20,833 nucleotides of DNA, taken from contig NZ_LR131147.1 of NCBI RefSeq assembly GCF_900626285.1, forward strand, positions 2,024,042-2,044,874, in the 5' to 3' direction. Below, one piece after another: positions 8,553-15,863 of the stretch. The notes beneath the pieces were generated by a model. It was not told where the DNA came from. It did not search any database and saw only the letters and a list, made by a program, of their open reading frames with translations. A program made the translations under genes and the position numbers. The DNA comes from Intestinimonas massiliensis (ex Afouda et al. 2020). GTDB lineage: Bacteria; Bacillota; Clostridia; Oscillospirales; Oscillospiraceae. How positions within the stretch are numbered: position 1 is the first letter of the stretch; each line of letters starts with the position of its first letter.

Positions 8553-8855
8553 TTACTTCTTGAAAACAGCGCATCGTCTGCAAATGCCATGCTCACGCTC
8601 GTCCAGCGTGTAGGGGCAGTTCGCACATTCCTCGCCGTACTGTCTCATGATAACAGGCAGATAGCCCAGCTCCTGCAACATATCAATCTGGCGGTCGGTG
8701 AGGGTGGCTTCAAAGGCAAGGCATTTCCGGGTGTGTTCGTCCAGCTCGATCAGGTCGGAAAGCGGTCTGCCATCGGTCAAAGCTTCTCCGCTCAAAAGGC
8801 GTTTTGCCGTTCTGCGGATGGGGTTGTACTCGTTCTTCCAGTCGTATTTTTTCAT
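8553..8855 (-). CDS. Small Cys-rich protein of the mob operon, unknown function
   Basis: This is a 100-residue hydrophilic protein. Its C-terminus carries a CANC-x12-CRRC pattern that could bind zinc like a ribbon; the N-terminal part is helical and charged (RRTAKRLLSGE, TLTDRQIDMLQELGY). I recognise no characterised family. ATG 8855 has AAAGGAGG at normal spacing and overlaps the relaxase stop (ATGA), and its own stop is 11 bases before the primase start. Tight coupling to both suggests a role in processing or replicating IME DNA. Confidence 0.8.
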   Translation of the reverse strand: MKKYDWKNEYNPIRRTAKRLLSGEALTDGRPLSDLIELDEHTRKCLAFEATLTDRQIDMLQELGYLPVIMRQYGEECANCPYTLDEREHGICRRCAVFKK

Positions 8856-10348
8856 CGTGTCATATCCTCCTTTTTCTGTCGTGTTTGGGGTCGATTTTGG
8901 AGCTTTTGTTCCTCTGTACGCTCGTTAAATCGGGCGGCAGTATCTACACATGACTTGACCTTCCAAAGGCGGTGTAAATCGTCTCTGACGGTCTTAAACT
9001 CGCCATAGGTGGTGTTGTGCGCCTGTTCCAGCTCGTCATACTCGTCGGACAGCTTTTTCATATCCACCTTGCCGTCTGGGAACTCCCCGGTCAGCTTTCG
9101 TCTGGCGGCGTAGAACTGTATCAGTTCCGCTTCATGCTCTGCCTTGTACTTGGCTCTGGGCTTCTCAAGCTTGATTTTCTGCAAGCCGTCATAGACAGGC
9201 TTCAAGTTCTGGAAAGCGGCGGAGCTGTCATAGAGCCGCTTAATCGCTTTCATTCGTGCCGTCTGCTCATCCAGCGTTTTCTTCAAGCTCTCTGTGGCAG
9301 CACTGTGTTCGCTGACACGGCTTTCCAAATCTTCAAGGGAGTAAATGCCATTCCTCCGAAGATAATTGAAAGTCTCGTTCATCTCCTTTAGATTGCTGAT
9401 TTTACCTTTCTGGGAATACGCCCCGGCTCTGCGCTGGGTGTAATAGGCGTTCAGCAGAGAAACAAGGTCGGGTGCCTGCGGCTTGGCAAGCTCCACCTTT
9501 GCTTCGGCAATCCAATCAAACAGGAGAGCGATTTTCTTCTTAATGTCCCGGATAACGGCATTGGTGGCTTTGATCCAGCGGTTGAACTCGCCTTTCTCGG
9601 TGCGTATGCCCTTCTTCTCCATTGCCCGGACGGTTGCGCCCTCATGGACGGTGGGAAGAAGCTCCACGCCCTGACGCTCATAGCTTCGGTGGTCGATACT
9701 AACGTCAAGCCCCTTTTCAGCAAACTTGGCGTTGCATAGCTCCGCCCATGTCTGCCGCCAGTATTCCAGCGTTTCGGGACTGCCCCAGTCGGTAGTGGGA
9801 ACGGCGTTAAACACAAAGTTTCCATCTGCGTCCCGGATACGGTTGCCGTCCTCGTCCAGCTCGTAAACTCGGTGCTGCTTACAGCCCCATTTGCCGTTCT
9901 GCTCAATGGGACGGATGGGGCAAAGCACATGAAAATGCGGATTGGGTATGCCGCCGTCCTCCCGGTCTGGCTGGTGTACAGCGAAGTCAACCACCATGCC
10001 ACGGCTCACAAACTGCTCCAATAAAAATTGCCTTGCAAGAGCGATGTTTTCCTCAAGGGAAAATTCATTCTGCAAAGCAATGTCAAAGCTGTATGCAAGC
10101 TGTGCCGTCTTTCCACGCTCGGCTTTTTCCACGGCGTTCCATAGGGTCTGGCGGTCTGCGTATTCGGGCGGTGCATGGGACGGCAGGAGAATGTCGGAGC
10201 AGATCACGCCGCCCTTGCGGGTGTAGTCGCTGTATTCGCCGTAATACTCGCTATACAATCGCTCCCCGGCACGGTAGGCGGCAGAAGCAATAGCGGACTG
10301 TCCTGCGCTTCGCTTAGTCTGCGTGACGCTCAGATGAAATAGTGCCAT
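8852..10348 (-). CDS. mobL: MobA/MobL family relaxase (MOBQ)
   Basis: This 498-residue relaxase would nick one strand at oriT and pilot it into the recipient through a borrowed secretion channel. The N-terminal MobA/MobL domain has the catalytic-type tyrosine at about residue 25 (SAAYRAGERL), and a histidine triad: His125 (FAVHQPD) with His138 and His140 (NPHFHVL). The C-terminal half is long, charged and coiled-coil-like, with no visible primase domain; priming may come from the separate primase-helicase gene. It begins within DUF3847 (35-base overlap). No T4SS genes are in the IME, so it must rely on a helper ICE. Confidence 0.93.
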   Translation of the reverse strand: MALFHLSVTQTKRSAGQSAIASAAYRAGERLYSEYYGEYSDYTRKGGVICSDILLPSHAPPEYADRQTLWNAVEKAERGKTAQLAYSFDIALQNEFSLEENIALARQFLLEQFVSRGMVVDFAVHQPDREDGGIPNPHFHVLCPIRPIEQNGKWGCKQHRVYELDEDGNRIRDADGNFVFNAVPTTDWGSPETLEYWRQTWAELCNAKFAEKGLDVSIDHRSYERQGVELLPTVHEGATVRAMEKKGIRTEKGEFNRWIKATNAVIRDIKKKIALLFDWIAEAKVELAKPQAPDLVSLLNAYYTQRRAGAYSQKGKISNLKEMNETFNYLRRNGIYSLEDLESRVSEHSAATESLKKTLDEQTARMKAIKRLYDSSAAFQNLKPVYDGLQKIKLEKPRAKYKAEHEAELIQFYAARRKLTGEFPDGKVDMKKLSDEYDELEQAHNTTYGEFKTVRDDLHRLWKVKSCVDTAARFNERTEEQKLQNRPQTRQKKEDMTR

Positions 10349-10673
10349 CGGCTTTCAACTCCTTTTCTCTGTTCGCTTGGTTGGTGTGAGTAATCGCCAT
10401 GTGACGGACGGCTCGCTGGACTTCGGACAGAGAAAAGATGTGTTCCATCAGCTCTGTCATTTCGGTGCGTGTGAGATCTTTGACCTCCGGGGCAAGACTC
10501 TCAACCGTGCCGCCCAGATTGCAAAGGCGGTGGGTGCGCTTGGTGCGTTCGCCTTTCTCCAGATACTTCTTTCTATTCTCAAGACGCTCCAGCTTGTGCT
10601 GTTCCTGTGCAAGCTGCGTCTCGGCTCGTTCCTTTTCGGTTCGGAGCTGTTCAAGGGTTTTCGGTTTTGTCAT
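10314..10673 (-). CDS. DUF3847 family protein
   Basis: This 119-residue protein is a strong coiled coil at the N-terminus (LEQLRTEKERAETQLAQEQH), followed by the conserved TKRTHRLCNLGGTVES block and a short helical tail. DUF3847 proteins are regularly encoded just before MobQ relaxases and probably act as relaxosome accessory factors, by analogy with MobC; this has not been shown. ATG 10673 has AAAGGAGG upstream; an upstream frame extension is not used because it would run into the terminator hairpin. It is the first gene of the mob operon. Confidence 0.85.
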   Translation of the reverse strand: MTKPKTLEQLRTEKERAETQLAQEQHKLERLENRKKYLEKGERTKRTHRLCNLGGTVESLAPEVKDLTRTEMTELMEHIFSLSEVQRAVRHMAITHTNQANREKELKADGTISSERHAD

Positions 10674-10704
10674 TGTGATTGACCTCCTTTTTTGATTTTG
10701 GGGA

Positions 10705-10751
10705 TAAAAAAAGACCGTCAACTTTTCGCATAGTGCGACCAGTCAACGGTC
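10705..10751 (-). terminator. Terminator or attenuator before the mob operon
   Basis: On the minus strand GACCGTTGACT pairs with AGTTGACGGTC (two G-U pairs) around an inner TCGCA/TGCGA stem, followed by seven T residues. It ends transcription from the membrane-protein gene. Because it stops only about 15 bases before the DUF3847 ribosome site, it may also control entry into the mob operon. Confidence 0.8.
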
Positions 10752-10800
10752 AGTTTTTCGGTATTCAGTTGTTGTGTTCAGTTCGGTAAATTGAAGTTGG

Positions 10801-11325
10801 TCAAAGTTGTTGGCGAAGATATTCCACAACATTTCCATTCGTATCATAGAAACAGATGTTTCCTACATTGAGGGGCAGGACAATGGCGAAAGGCTTGCCA
10901 CTATCAATATCAATCACCTGAATGCCGTTGCCATCATCTACTTCAAGTCGAACAATATTTTGGGTATTCATTGAGATAAATGCCCTTTCGTTATTTCCCT
11001 CAACAACAAACTCTGCAATGTAATCATCAACCTCAACTATATCTCCACCACCACGGAAGAAATATCCAAAAGACAAGCCAGGGCGATTTACATAGACAGA
11101 AAAAGTGTGGTCTGTCTTGTCCTGTGGGTAAGAAATAAATGCAGCCATTGTGTCGGAAATGCTTCCATCAACAATCCAATCATCCAAAATTTTTTGAGAT
11201 TGGCGAATGTCTGCTTCTAAACTGTTTGCGGTTTTACCAATGTCATTGTTTGCATAAAGGAAACCGAAAACCAACACACAAGCCAAAATAACACCCAAGA
11301 GGATTATGGGTAATTTCTTTTTCAT
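10801..11325 (-). CDS. Membrane-anchored protein of unknown function (IME cargo)
   Basis: This 174-residue protein has a single N-terminal membrane segment after a Lys cluster (MKKKLPIILLGVILACVLVF), with no clear signal-peptidase site, and an outer domain of about 145 residues. The outer part has acidic and beta-strand-like stretches (FFRGGGDIVEVDDYIAEFVV, LEVDDGNGIQVIDID). I do not recognise the family. ATG 11325 has AAGGAGT upstream. The gene and traX are visibly more AT-rich than the ICE genes and mob operon, so they may be later cargo. It sits alone between a terminator and the oriT region. Confidence 0.75.
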   Translation of the reverse strand: MKKKLPIILLGVILACVLVFGFLYANNDIGKTANSLEADIRQSQKILDDWIVDGSISDTMAAFISYPQDKTDHTFSVYVNRPGLSFGYFFRGGGDIVEVDDYIAEFVVEGNNERAFISMNTQNIVRLEVDDGNGIQVIDIDSGKPFAIVLPLNVGNICFYDTNGNVVEYLRQQL

Positions 11326-11381
11326 AGAATCACACTCCTTTATCAAATTAAGATTCTTGATTTTCAAACTTGCTGGCGGCG

Positions 11382-11441
11382 AACGGTTTGTCAAAACCGT
11401 TTGCGGACGGCAAGTCCACAGGGGATAGCCGCTTTAGCGGC
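11382..11441. repeat. Two short palindromes upstream of the membrane-protein gene
   Basis: AACGGTTT (11382-11389) pairs with AAACCGTT (11394-11401) over a GTCA loop, and GCCGCT/AGCGGC (11428-11441) forms a second tight hairpin. They lie in the 300-base gene-free stretch 11326-11625 that also holds oriT, and could be relaxosome or regulatory structures. Confidence 0.5.
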
Positions 11442-11532
11442 GCAAGGGGGTGTAGCCACCTTGACGGAACGAAGTGACGCAACATTCTCGGTCATGCAGT
11501 TTTCTTCTGCTGACGGAGAATGAAGCTCCGCA

Positions 11533-11575
11533 GGGCGCACTACTCTCGACAGAGAGTATAGAAGTGCGCCCTTTA
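11533..11575. other. oriT: Predicted oriT of the IME (MOBQ type)
   Basis: A hairpin ACTCTC-GACA-GAGAGT (11542-11557) is followed by ATAGAAGTGCGCCCTTTAG. This is the layout of RSF1010/pIP501-type origins, where an inverted repeat precedes a nic region of the form AAGTGCGCCCT. An outer repeat GGGCGCAC/GTGCGCCC (11533-11540, 11564-11571) encloses the whole. The relaxase encoded in the element is of the matching MobQ class, which supports the call. The exact nicked bond is not determined here. Confidence 0.78.
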
Positions 11576-11625
11576 GTTCCTAAAGGGGTTTGCTCCGGCT
11601 TAATTTCTCGACAAACTGCAATTAG

Positions 11626-12456
11626 TCATTTCAGTAAGTATTTTCCGAGTCCTATCTGAATCAAATATAGGACAAGGATATGTGCTGGATAAAAAACATA
11701 GAAGAAGTATTTTAGCTTCAGTTTACCACGCTTTCCGTTGTATAGCAGAATAAGCAAGCAGGCAAGAAGCGTACATAAAGGCGGTTGATTCCCCGTTGTC
11801 CCCATGTAAGCCAAAAGGAACAGCAACACTTGATAGATTCGGTGATTACGGCAAATATAAAATGCTGATATGAATAAGATCCCCTGCATACCGTAGTCAC
11901 AATGGATTCCTTCCGCAATGCCGGAAAAAAGCACTACACTGAGAACTTGCAGGACTGCTGATTTTATTCTATCCACCGGTAGGTCTGATTTACACGAAAA
12001 TCTTTCAAGGCATACCAATGTCAATAAGCCTAAAAACAAGGTGAAAAATACATTTTGATACTTCAAGTAAAACGGAAATGTATCTTCCATTCGTGAATAC
12101 GCACTAAAGAAACCTATGTCAAATGGAACTTCCGAAATAAGGGCAAATGCAAGCATCAACCCAATATAGCGTTTTTTACTTCTTGTGTGTTGGAATCCTT
12201 CTGCCAGCAAAAAACAGAATAGCGGAAAAGCAATCGTCCCAATGCTTTGCAAATCAAACCGTATGAAATAATCTATCTCTCGGAATCTCTCCCACGACAT
12301 TTGCCCGTTATCTGCCATAGCCCCCCAGTAGTTTGATAGCAGCCATTGCAGCACAATTTTACATAGATGGTCAATAAGCATTGTCAGTACAGCAATAACC
12401 TTTAGCGAATTTCCTGAGAGAAATTGAATGCGATTTATTTTCCTATCAAGGCTCAT
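11626..12456 (-). CDS. traX: TraX family membrane protein (IME cargo)
   Basis: This 276-residue polytopic protein has about eight hydrophobic segments and the TraX family pattern: SGNSLKVIAVLTMLIDHL near the start, IGTIAFPLFCFLLAEGFQHT in the middle, DYGMQGILF later and a C-terminal FYVFYPAHILVLYLI. F-plasmid TraX N-acetylates pilin; homologues in Firmicutes are probably membrane acyltransferases with unknown targets. ATG 12456 has TAGGAGG upstream. It stands between tnpV and oriT, where Tn4451 carries its resistance gene, and is AT-rich. Whether it modifies a Maff2-like subunit of the helper ICE is speculation. Confidence 0.88.
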   Translation of the reverse strand: MSLDRKINRIQFLSGNSLKVIAVLTMLIDHLCKIVLQWLLSNYWGAMADNGQMSWERFREIDYFIRFDLQSIGTIAFPLFCFLLAEGFQHTRSKKRYIGLMLAFALISEVPFDIGFFSAYSRMEDTFPFYLKYQNVFFTLFLGLLTLVCLERFSCKSDLPVDRIKSAVLQVLSVVLFSGIAEGIHCDYGMQGILFISAFYICRNHRIYQVLLFLLAYMGTTGNQPPLCTLLACLLILLYNGKRGKLKLKYFFYVFYPAHILVLYLIQIGLGKYLLK

Positions 12457-12552
12457 AAAGCAACCTCCTACCAACTTCCAATTCTACGATTTTTCGCATT
12501 CAAATTATACCATAAAACTCGTGAACAATTCTATCGCAACTTTGGAATATAT

Positions 12553-12589
12553 GAGAAAAGTCCGAACAGTTTTCTGCCCGGACTTCCTC
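12553..12589 (-). terminator. Hairpin terminator after tnpV
   Basis: AAGTCCG and CGGACTT (12558-12564 and 12579-12585) pair, with inner CAG/CTG, and end in TTTTCTC on the minus strand. It starts two bases after the tnpV stop and should end the tnpX-tnpV transcript before traX. Confidence 0.7.
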
Positions 12590-12591
12590 AC

Positions 12592-12936
12592 TCAATCATA
12601 AATCAATTCTGCTTTCACAATCTCCTCTGCCTGTGCCTTGCAAGCGTTCATCTGCCGCACCCATTCCATTTGATTATCGGCTTTCAGTTGCTCAGTCACA
12701 CCGTTTTGCTCTGCCAGTGACCGCACGATCAGCTCCATGCGGTTTCGTGCCGCTTCGTCAATCTCGGCACAATGTTCAAAGAGCTTGTCGGATAGCACCA
12801 GTTCATTGAACAGTATCGGGCGGTGCATTTCCAGATACGCCTTGCGAAGTCTGCCGTAGTGTCCGATGGGCTTGGTCTTGCGGATAACGATGTTCGGGAT
12901 AAGATAATCGCCGTTCTGTGTGTAAGTGATATTCAT
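12592..12936 (-). CDS. tnpV: TnpV family transposon-encoded protein
   Basis: This 114-residue protein has the TnpV pattern: an N-terminal YTQNGDYLIPN, central IGHYGRLRKAYLEMH, and C-terminal GVTEQLKADNQMEWVRQMN followed by EEIVKAELIY. The function of TnpV is unknown; it is not required for Tn4451 excision as far as I know. ATG 12936 overlaps the tnpX stop (ATGA) and has AAAGGAG upstream within tnpX, so the two are translationally coupled. Confidence 0.9.
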   Translation of the reverse strand: MNITYTQNGDYLIPNIVIRKTKPIGHYGRLRKAYLEMHRPILFNELVLSDKLFEHCAEIDEAARNRMELIVRSLAEQNGVTEQLKADNQMEWVRQMNACKAQAEEIVKAELIYD

Positions 12937-14819
12937 GCTGATTGTACTCCTTTCATTGGCTCTCTCTGCGGTAAGCTGCTGACAGGGACGAACACGCCCT
13001 TTGCAATGTCCTCTGCACGAATGGCGGCTTTCTTGGCTTCGATTTCTGCCTTTTTCCGCTCCTTGATTTTATCCTCGTATCGCTTCTGCGCTCCGCTGGC
13101 TTTACGCTTCAAGTAGTTCTGATGAAGTCTGTCCTTGCGTTCCTCTCGCTTGCGGATTTCTTCTAATTCCTCCGGGGTCAGCTCCACTTCTCCAAACGCC
13201 GGGGGAACGAAACGCCCAACAAAATTGAAGTAAATCTCAACCTCCTGTGTGGTCTGTATACTTCCTTTGCGGTCACGCTCATGCACAAGAATTTTCTCGA
13301 TAAACTCGTTGAGCATGGCAATGGTCAGCTTGTCGAAGTTCTCATACTTACCAATCAGAGCGATAAAACGGTCAGCGTCCTTTTCGTGCTTCTCATAGCT
13401 CTTGACAGCCTTTTCCAGAACAGAGATTTCAGCGGTAAGCTCGGACTGTTCCTTTTCGTATTGAGCGTCCAGAGTGGCGTATCTGCTGTCGGACAGCTTG
13501 CCTAAAATGTTGTCCTCATAGATTTTGCAGAGCAGGACTTCCAGCTCGGAAACTCTCTGCTTTGCTGTGGCAAGGCGTGTCCGCTGTTTCCTGACCTCTG
13601 CCGTCTGCTGGCTGGACTGTGCTTCCTGCACCACACGGACAAACTCGGCTCTGTCATGCTTGGCATATTCGGCAATAGCTTTGAGCATTTCGGAAACAAG
13701 GGACAGTACCACATCTTCATTGATACGGTGCTGTGTCGTGCAGAGCTTTCCAACTGGGACTTTGCTGTATTGGGAACAGGTATATTGAGAAATACGCTTG
13801 CCGTTGTTGGTACGGTGGACATACATCTTGCCGCCGCAATCGGCACAATAAAGCAAGCCTGTGAGGGGAGCTGCTTCGCCCCAGCCGTCCGGGTAGCGTC
13901 TGACATTCCCACGGATTTTCTGCACAAGGTCAAAGGTCTGCTGGTCAATAATGGCTTCGTGCGTATTCTCAAAAATCGTCCATTCGTCCTCCGGGACATA
14001 ATGGCTTTTCTTGTCCTTGAAGTGCTTTCGGGTCTTGAAATTGATGGTGTGTCCCAGATATTCACGCTTTTCAAGAAGGTTGCAGATGGTGGAAGAACCC
14101 CAGCCGTACACATCTTTGAAAGTCTTATTCTTGTTCACGCCCTCGCCGTGCTGGGCAAGGTAAGCAGACGGAATAAGCACCTTTTCCGATTTCAGTTTGC
14201 TGGCGATCTGATACGGACCGTAACCCTCAATCGTCATGGCAAAGATGCGCTTGACCACCTCTGCGGCTTCGGGGTCAACCAACCATTGGTCTCTGGCTTC
14301 GTTCCAGAGATAGCCGTAAATGACCGTGCCTGTGAGGTGCTTGCCGGACTTGCCTTTTGACTGGAAAGTGGAACGGATTTTACGGCTGGTGTCTCTGGCG
14401 TAATACTCGTTCATAATGTTGCGGAAAGGGGTAAAATCATCGTCCCCTCTGGCACTGTCCACGCCGTCATTGATGGCGATAAGGCGAACGCCACGCTGAC
14501 GCAGGATTTCCATAATCTGACCAACTTTCAGATAGTCACGACCCATGCGGCTCATGTCCTTGATGCACAAATACTCCACATTCCCGGCTTCAACCTCTTT
14601 CATCATTGCCAAAAATCCGGGACGGTCAAAGCAAGTACCACTAATGCCATCGTCCGTGAAATGGACAATGTTCGTAAACCCCTGCCGTGCGGCGAACTCC
14701 TCCAACATAGCCTTTTGATTGGAAATGGAATTGCTCTCACGCTGCTGGTCATCATCTTTGCCAAAGTCATCACGGCTCAGTCGTTCGTACAGAGCAGTGA
14801 TTTTCTCGTTTTTTCTCAT
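12933..14819 (-). CDS. tnpX: Large serine recombinase TnpX-like
   Basis: This 628-residue large serine recombinase should integrate and excise the IME. The resolvase domain holds catalytic Ser15 (LYERLSRDD) and the Arg-rich helix DMSRMGRDYLKVG. The recombinase domain follows (GYLWNEARDQW, YGWGSSTICNLL). A zinc ribbon has YCADCGG and a later TCSQY...C pair, then a long coiled coil and a DUF4368-type C-terminus. ATG 14819 is chosen for AAAGGAG at eight bases. The frame upstream is open through the junction into virD4, so an in-frame fusion of 976 codons exists. Its promoter probably forms only in the circular form. Confidence 0.95.
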   Translation of the reverse strand: MRKNEKITALYERLSRDDFGKDDDQQRESNSISNQKAMLEEFAARQGFTNIVHFTDDGISGTCFDRPGFLAMMKEVEAGNVEYLCIKDMSRMGRDYLKVGQIMEILRQRGVRLIAINDGVDSARGDDDFTPFRNIMNEYYARDTSRKIRSTFQSKGKSGKHLTGTVIYGYLWNEARDQWLVDPEAAEVVKRIFAMTIEGYGPYQIASKLKSEKVLIPSAYLAQHGEGVNKNKTFKDVYGWGSSTICNLLEKREYLGHTINFKTRKHFKDKKSHYVPEDEWTIFENTHEAIIDQQTFDLVQKIRGNVRRYPDGWGEAAPLTGLLYCADCGGKMYVHRTNNGKRISQYTCSQYSKVPVGKLCTTQHRINEDVVLSLVSEMLKAIAEYAKHDRAEFVRVVQEAQSSQQTAEVRKQRTRLATAKQRVSELEVLLCKIYEDNILGKLSDSRYATLDAQYEKEQSELTAEISVLEKAVKSYEKHEKDADRFIALIGKYENFDKLTIAMLNEFIEKILVHERDRKGSIQTTQEVEIYFNFVGRFVPPAFGEVELTPEELEEIRKREERKDRLHQNYLKRKASGAQKRYEDKIKERKKAEIEAKKAAIRAEDIAKGVFVPVSSLPQREPMKGVQSA

Positions 14820-14871
14820 AACTTGCGCTCCTTTCTTCGGTTTTAGGTTGTGTGTTCTAAGAGACTTCCCA

Positions 14872-14909
14872 ACCGCTTGATTAAGAAGTCTTTTAGAGCA
14901 TACAACACC
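14872..14909. other. IME right attachment end (tnpX side)
   Basis: The virD4 frame leaves the known family sequence at the GG (14909-14908). The element end contains inverted GAAGTCT-type motifs (about 14863-14890) and a minus-strand TATGCT (14902-14897) five bases inside the junction. In the integrated state no good -35 hexamer stands 17 bases upstream of it. Confidence 0.85.
14897..14902 (-). promoter_or_regulatory. -10 half of a circle-junction promoter for tnpX
   Basis: TATGCT (4 of 6 to consensus) becomes spaced exactly 17 bases from TTGACT (5 of 6; 6340-6335) when the left end is joined to the right end with one shared GG: 12 bases from the left end plus 5 from the right. It would lie about 78 bases before the tnpX start. 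Tn4451 is known to create its tnpX promoter this way. Confidence 0.7.
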
Positions 14910-15863
14910 CGCAGCTAATTTGTATTTGCGGTACTGCTTGACCGCGAAGTGGTCAGGATCGCGGGCTTCCAGCTCGTCGAACATGACATCCACAGGGTTC
15001 TTGAAGGTCTCATCGTCCTCTCTGGCTTCCGAGGCATTGATCATTTCGAGCAGGGTAGTAAAGTTTTTCTCGTGATCAGGTGCCTCGTACCAGATGTAAC
15101 CGATGAGGGCTGTATAGTACAGCTTCTCCGCCTTCACCCAAAAATCTTCGCCGGACTTATCGCCATCTCCCTTCGTGTTGACGATGATCGTATTGACCAG
15201 CTTGAGGATGTCCTTCTCGCTGCGGATGTACGCGAATGGGTTGTAGTGCATGGATTTTTTGAAATTGATGGTGTTCAGCGACTTGATGACATAGCCGCCC
15301 TTTTCGAGCATCCTGCCGCACTCTACCAGCACCGTACCCTTCGGGTCGGTGACAACGTATGAACTGTGCATCTGCATCAGATTTGGTTTTACAAAAAAGC
15401 GCGTCTTGCCTGAGCCGGAACCGCCGATGACAAGGATGTTCTTGTTGCGGGCGTATTTCGGCTGCTTTGGACGGCTGTTCATGGTCAGGAACTCCGTCTG
15501 CGTCAGAATGACATTGTTGGAAAACTCCGGGTCCATGTACGGCTTGATGTCCTCCGGCTTACCCCAGCGGGCAGAGCCGTACTCTTCGCCCTTCCGGAAC
15601 TTCTTGCGGTTCTTACCCTTGACGTAAACTGCCAGCTTGAGCAACACGCCAGCCGACAGACCGATGAGCAGATCAACGAGATGAAAGCTGGGAAACGGAT
15701 TTGCAAAGGCTGTGCCGAACACGGCAAAACCGTTTGTCAGCTTGTCGATGAACGCTGTGCCGGGTGCAAGGCGGAACACAGCGGCGATCTTATCCGCAAA
15801 GTAAAAGGCAAAGACATACGGGAGGTTCAGAAGAATGAGCTTCTTCACATCGGACTTGTTCAC
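14907..15863 (-). pseudogene. virD4: virD4 coupling protein, N-terminal half (split by IME)
   Basis: This is the first 319 codons of the ICE coupling ATPase. Two membrane segments (about residues 9-30 and 60-80) anchor it, and Walker A is GGSGSGKT (147-154, VIGGSGSGKTRFF), followed by VVTDPKGTVL. The start is GTG at 15863, overlapping the pcfB stop (GTGA). After YKLAAG the frame enters the IME and continues without a stop through 29 linker codons into tnpX. Walker B lies in the other half 8.6 kb away, so no active ATPase can be made while the element is in place. Confidence 0.95.

Larger units (their letters stand above)
6325..14909. mobile_element. Tn4451-like integrative mobilizable element inserted in virD4
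   Basis: This 8585-bp element interrupts the ICE coupling-protein gene. Its ends are set by the two virD4 halves: the upstream half stops matching after Gly319 (GG at 14909-14908) and the downstream half begins in the same Gly codon (GG at 6324-6323). Only the GG is shared, as expected for a large serine recombinase with a two-base crossover. The order tnpW at one end and tnpV-tnpX at the other is that of Tn4451. Between them are a MobQ relaxase, DUF3847, a primase-helicase, oriT, traX and an unknown membrane protein. I see no antibiotic-resistance gene. Confidence 0.93.

Noticed and set aside
9451..10002. Minus-strand alternative frame of 183 codons inside the relaxase gene
   Set aside because: Out of frame with the clear MobL relaxase, rich in Ser/Arg/Pro as typical of a shifted GC-rich frame, and without a start signal.
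11474..11659. Plus-strand 61-codon frame over the oriT region
   Set aside because: No ribosome site, and it reads through the oriT hairpins; better explained as non-coding transfer-origin sequence.
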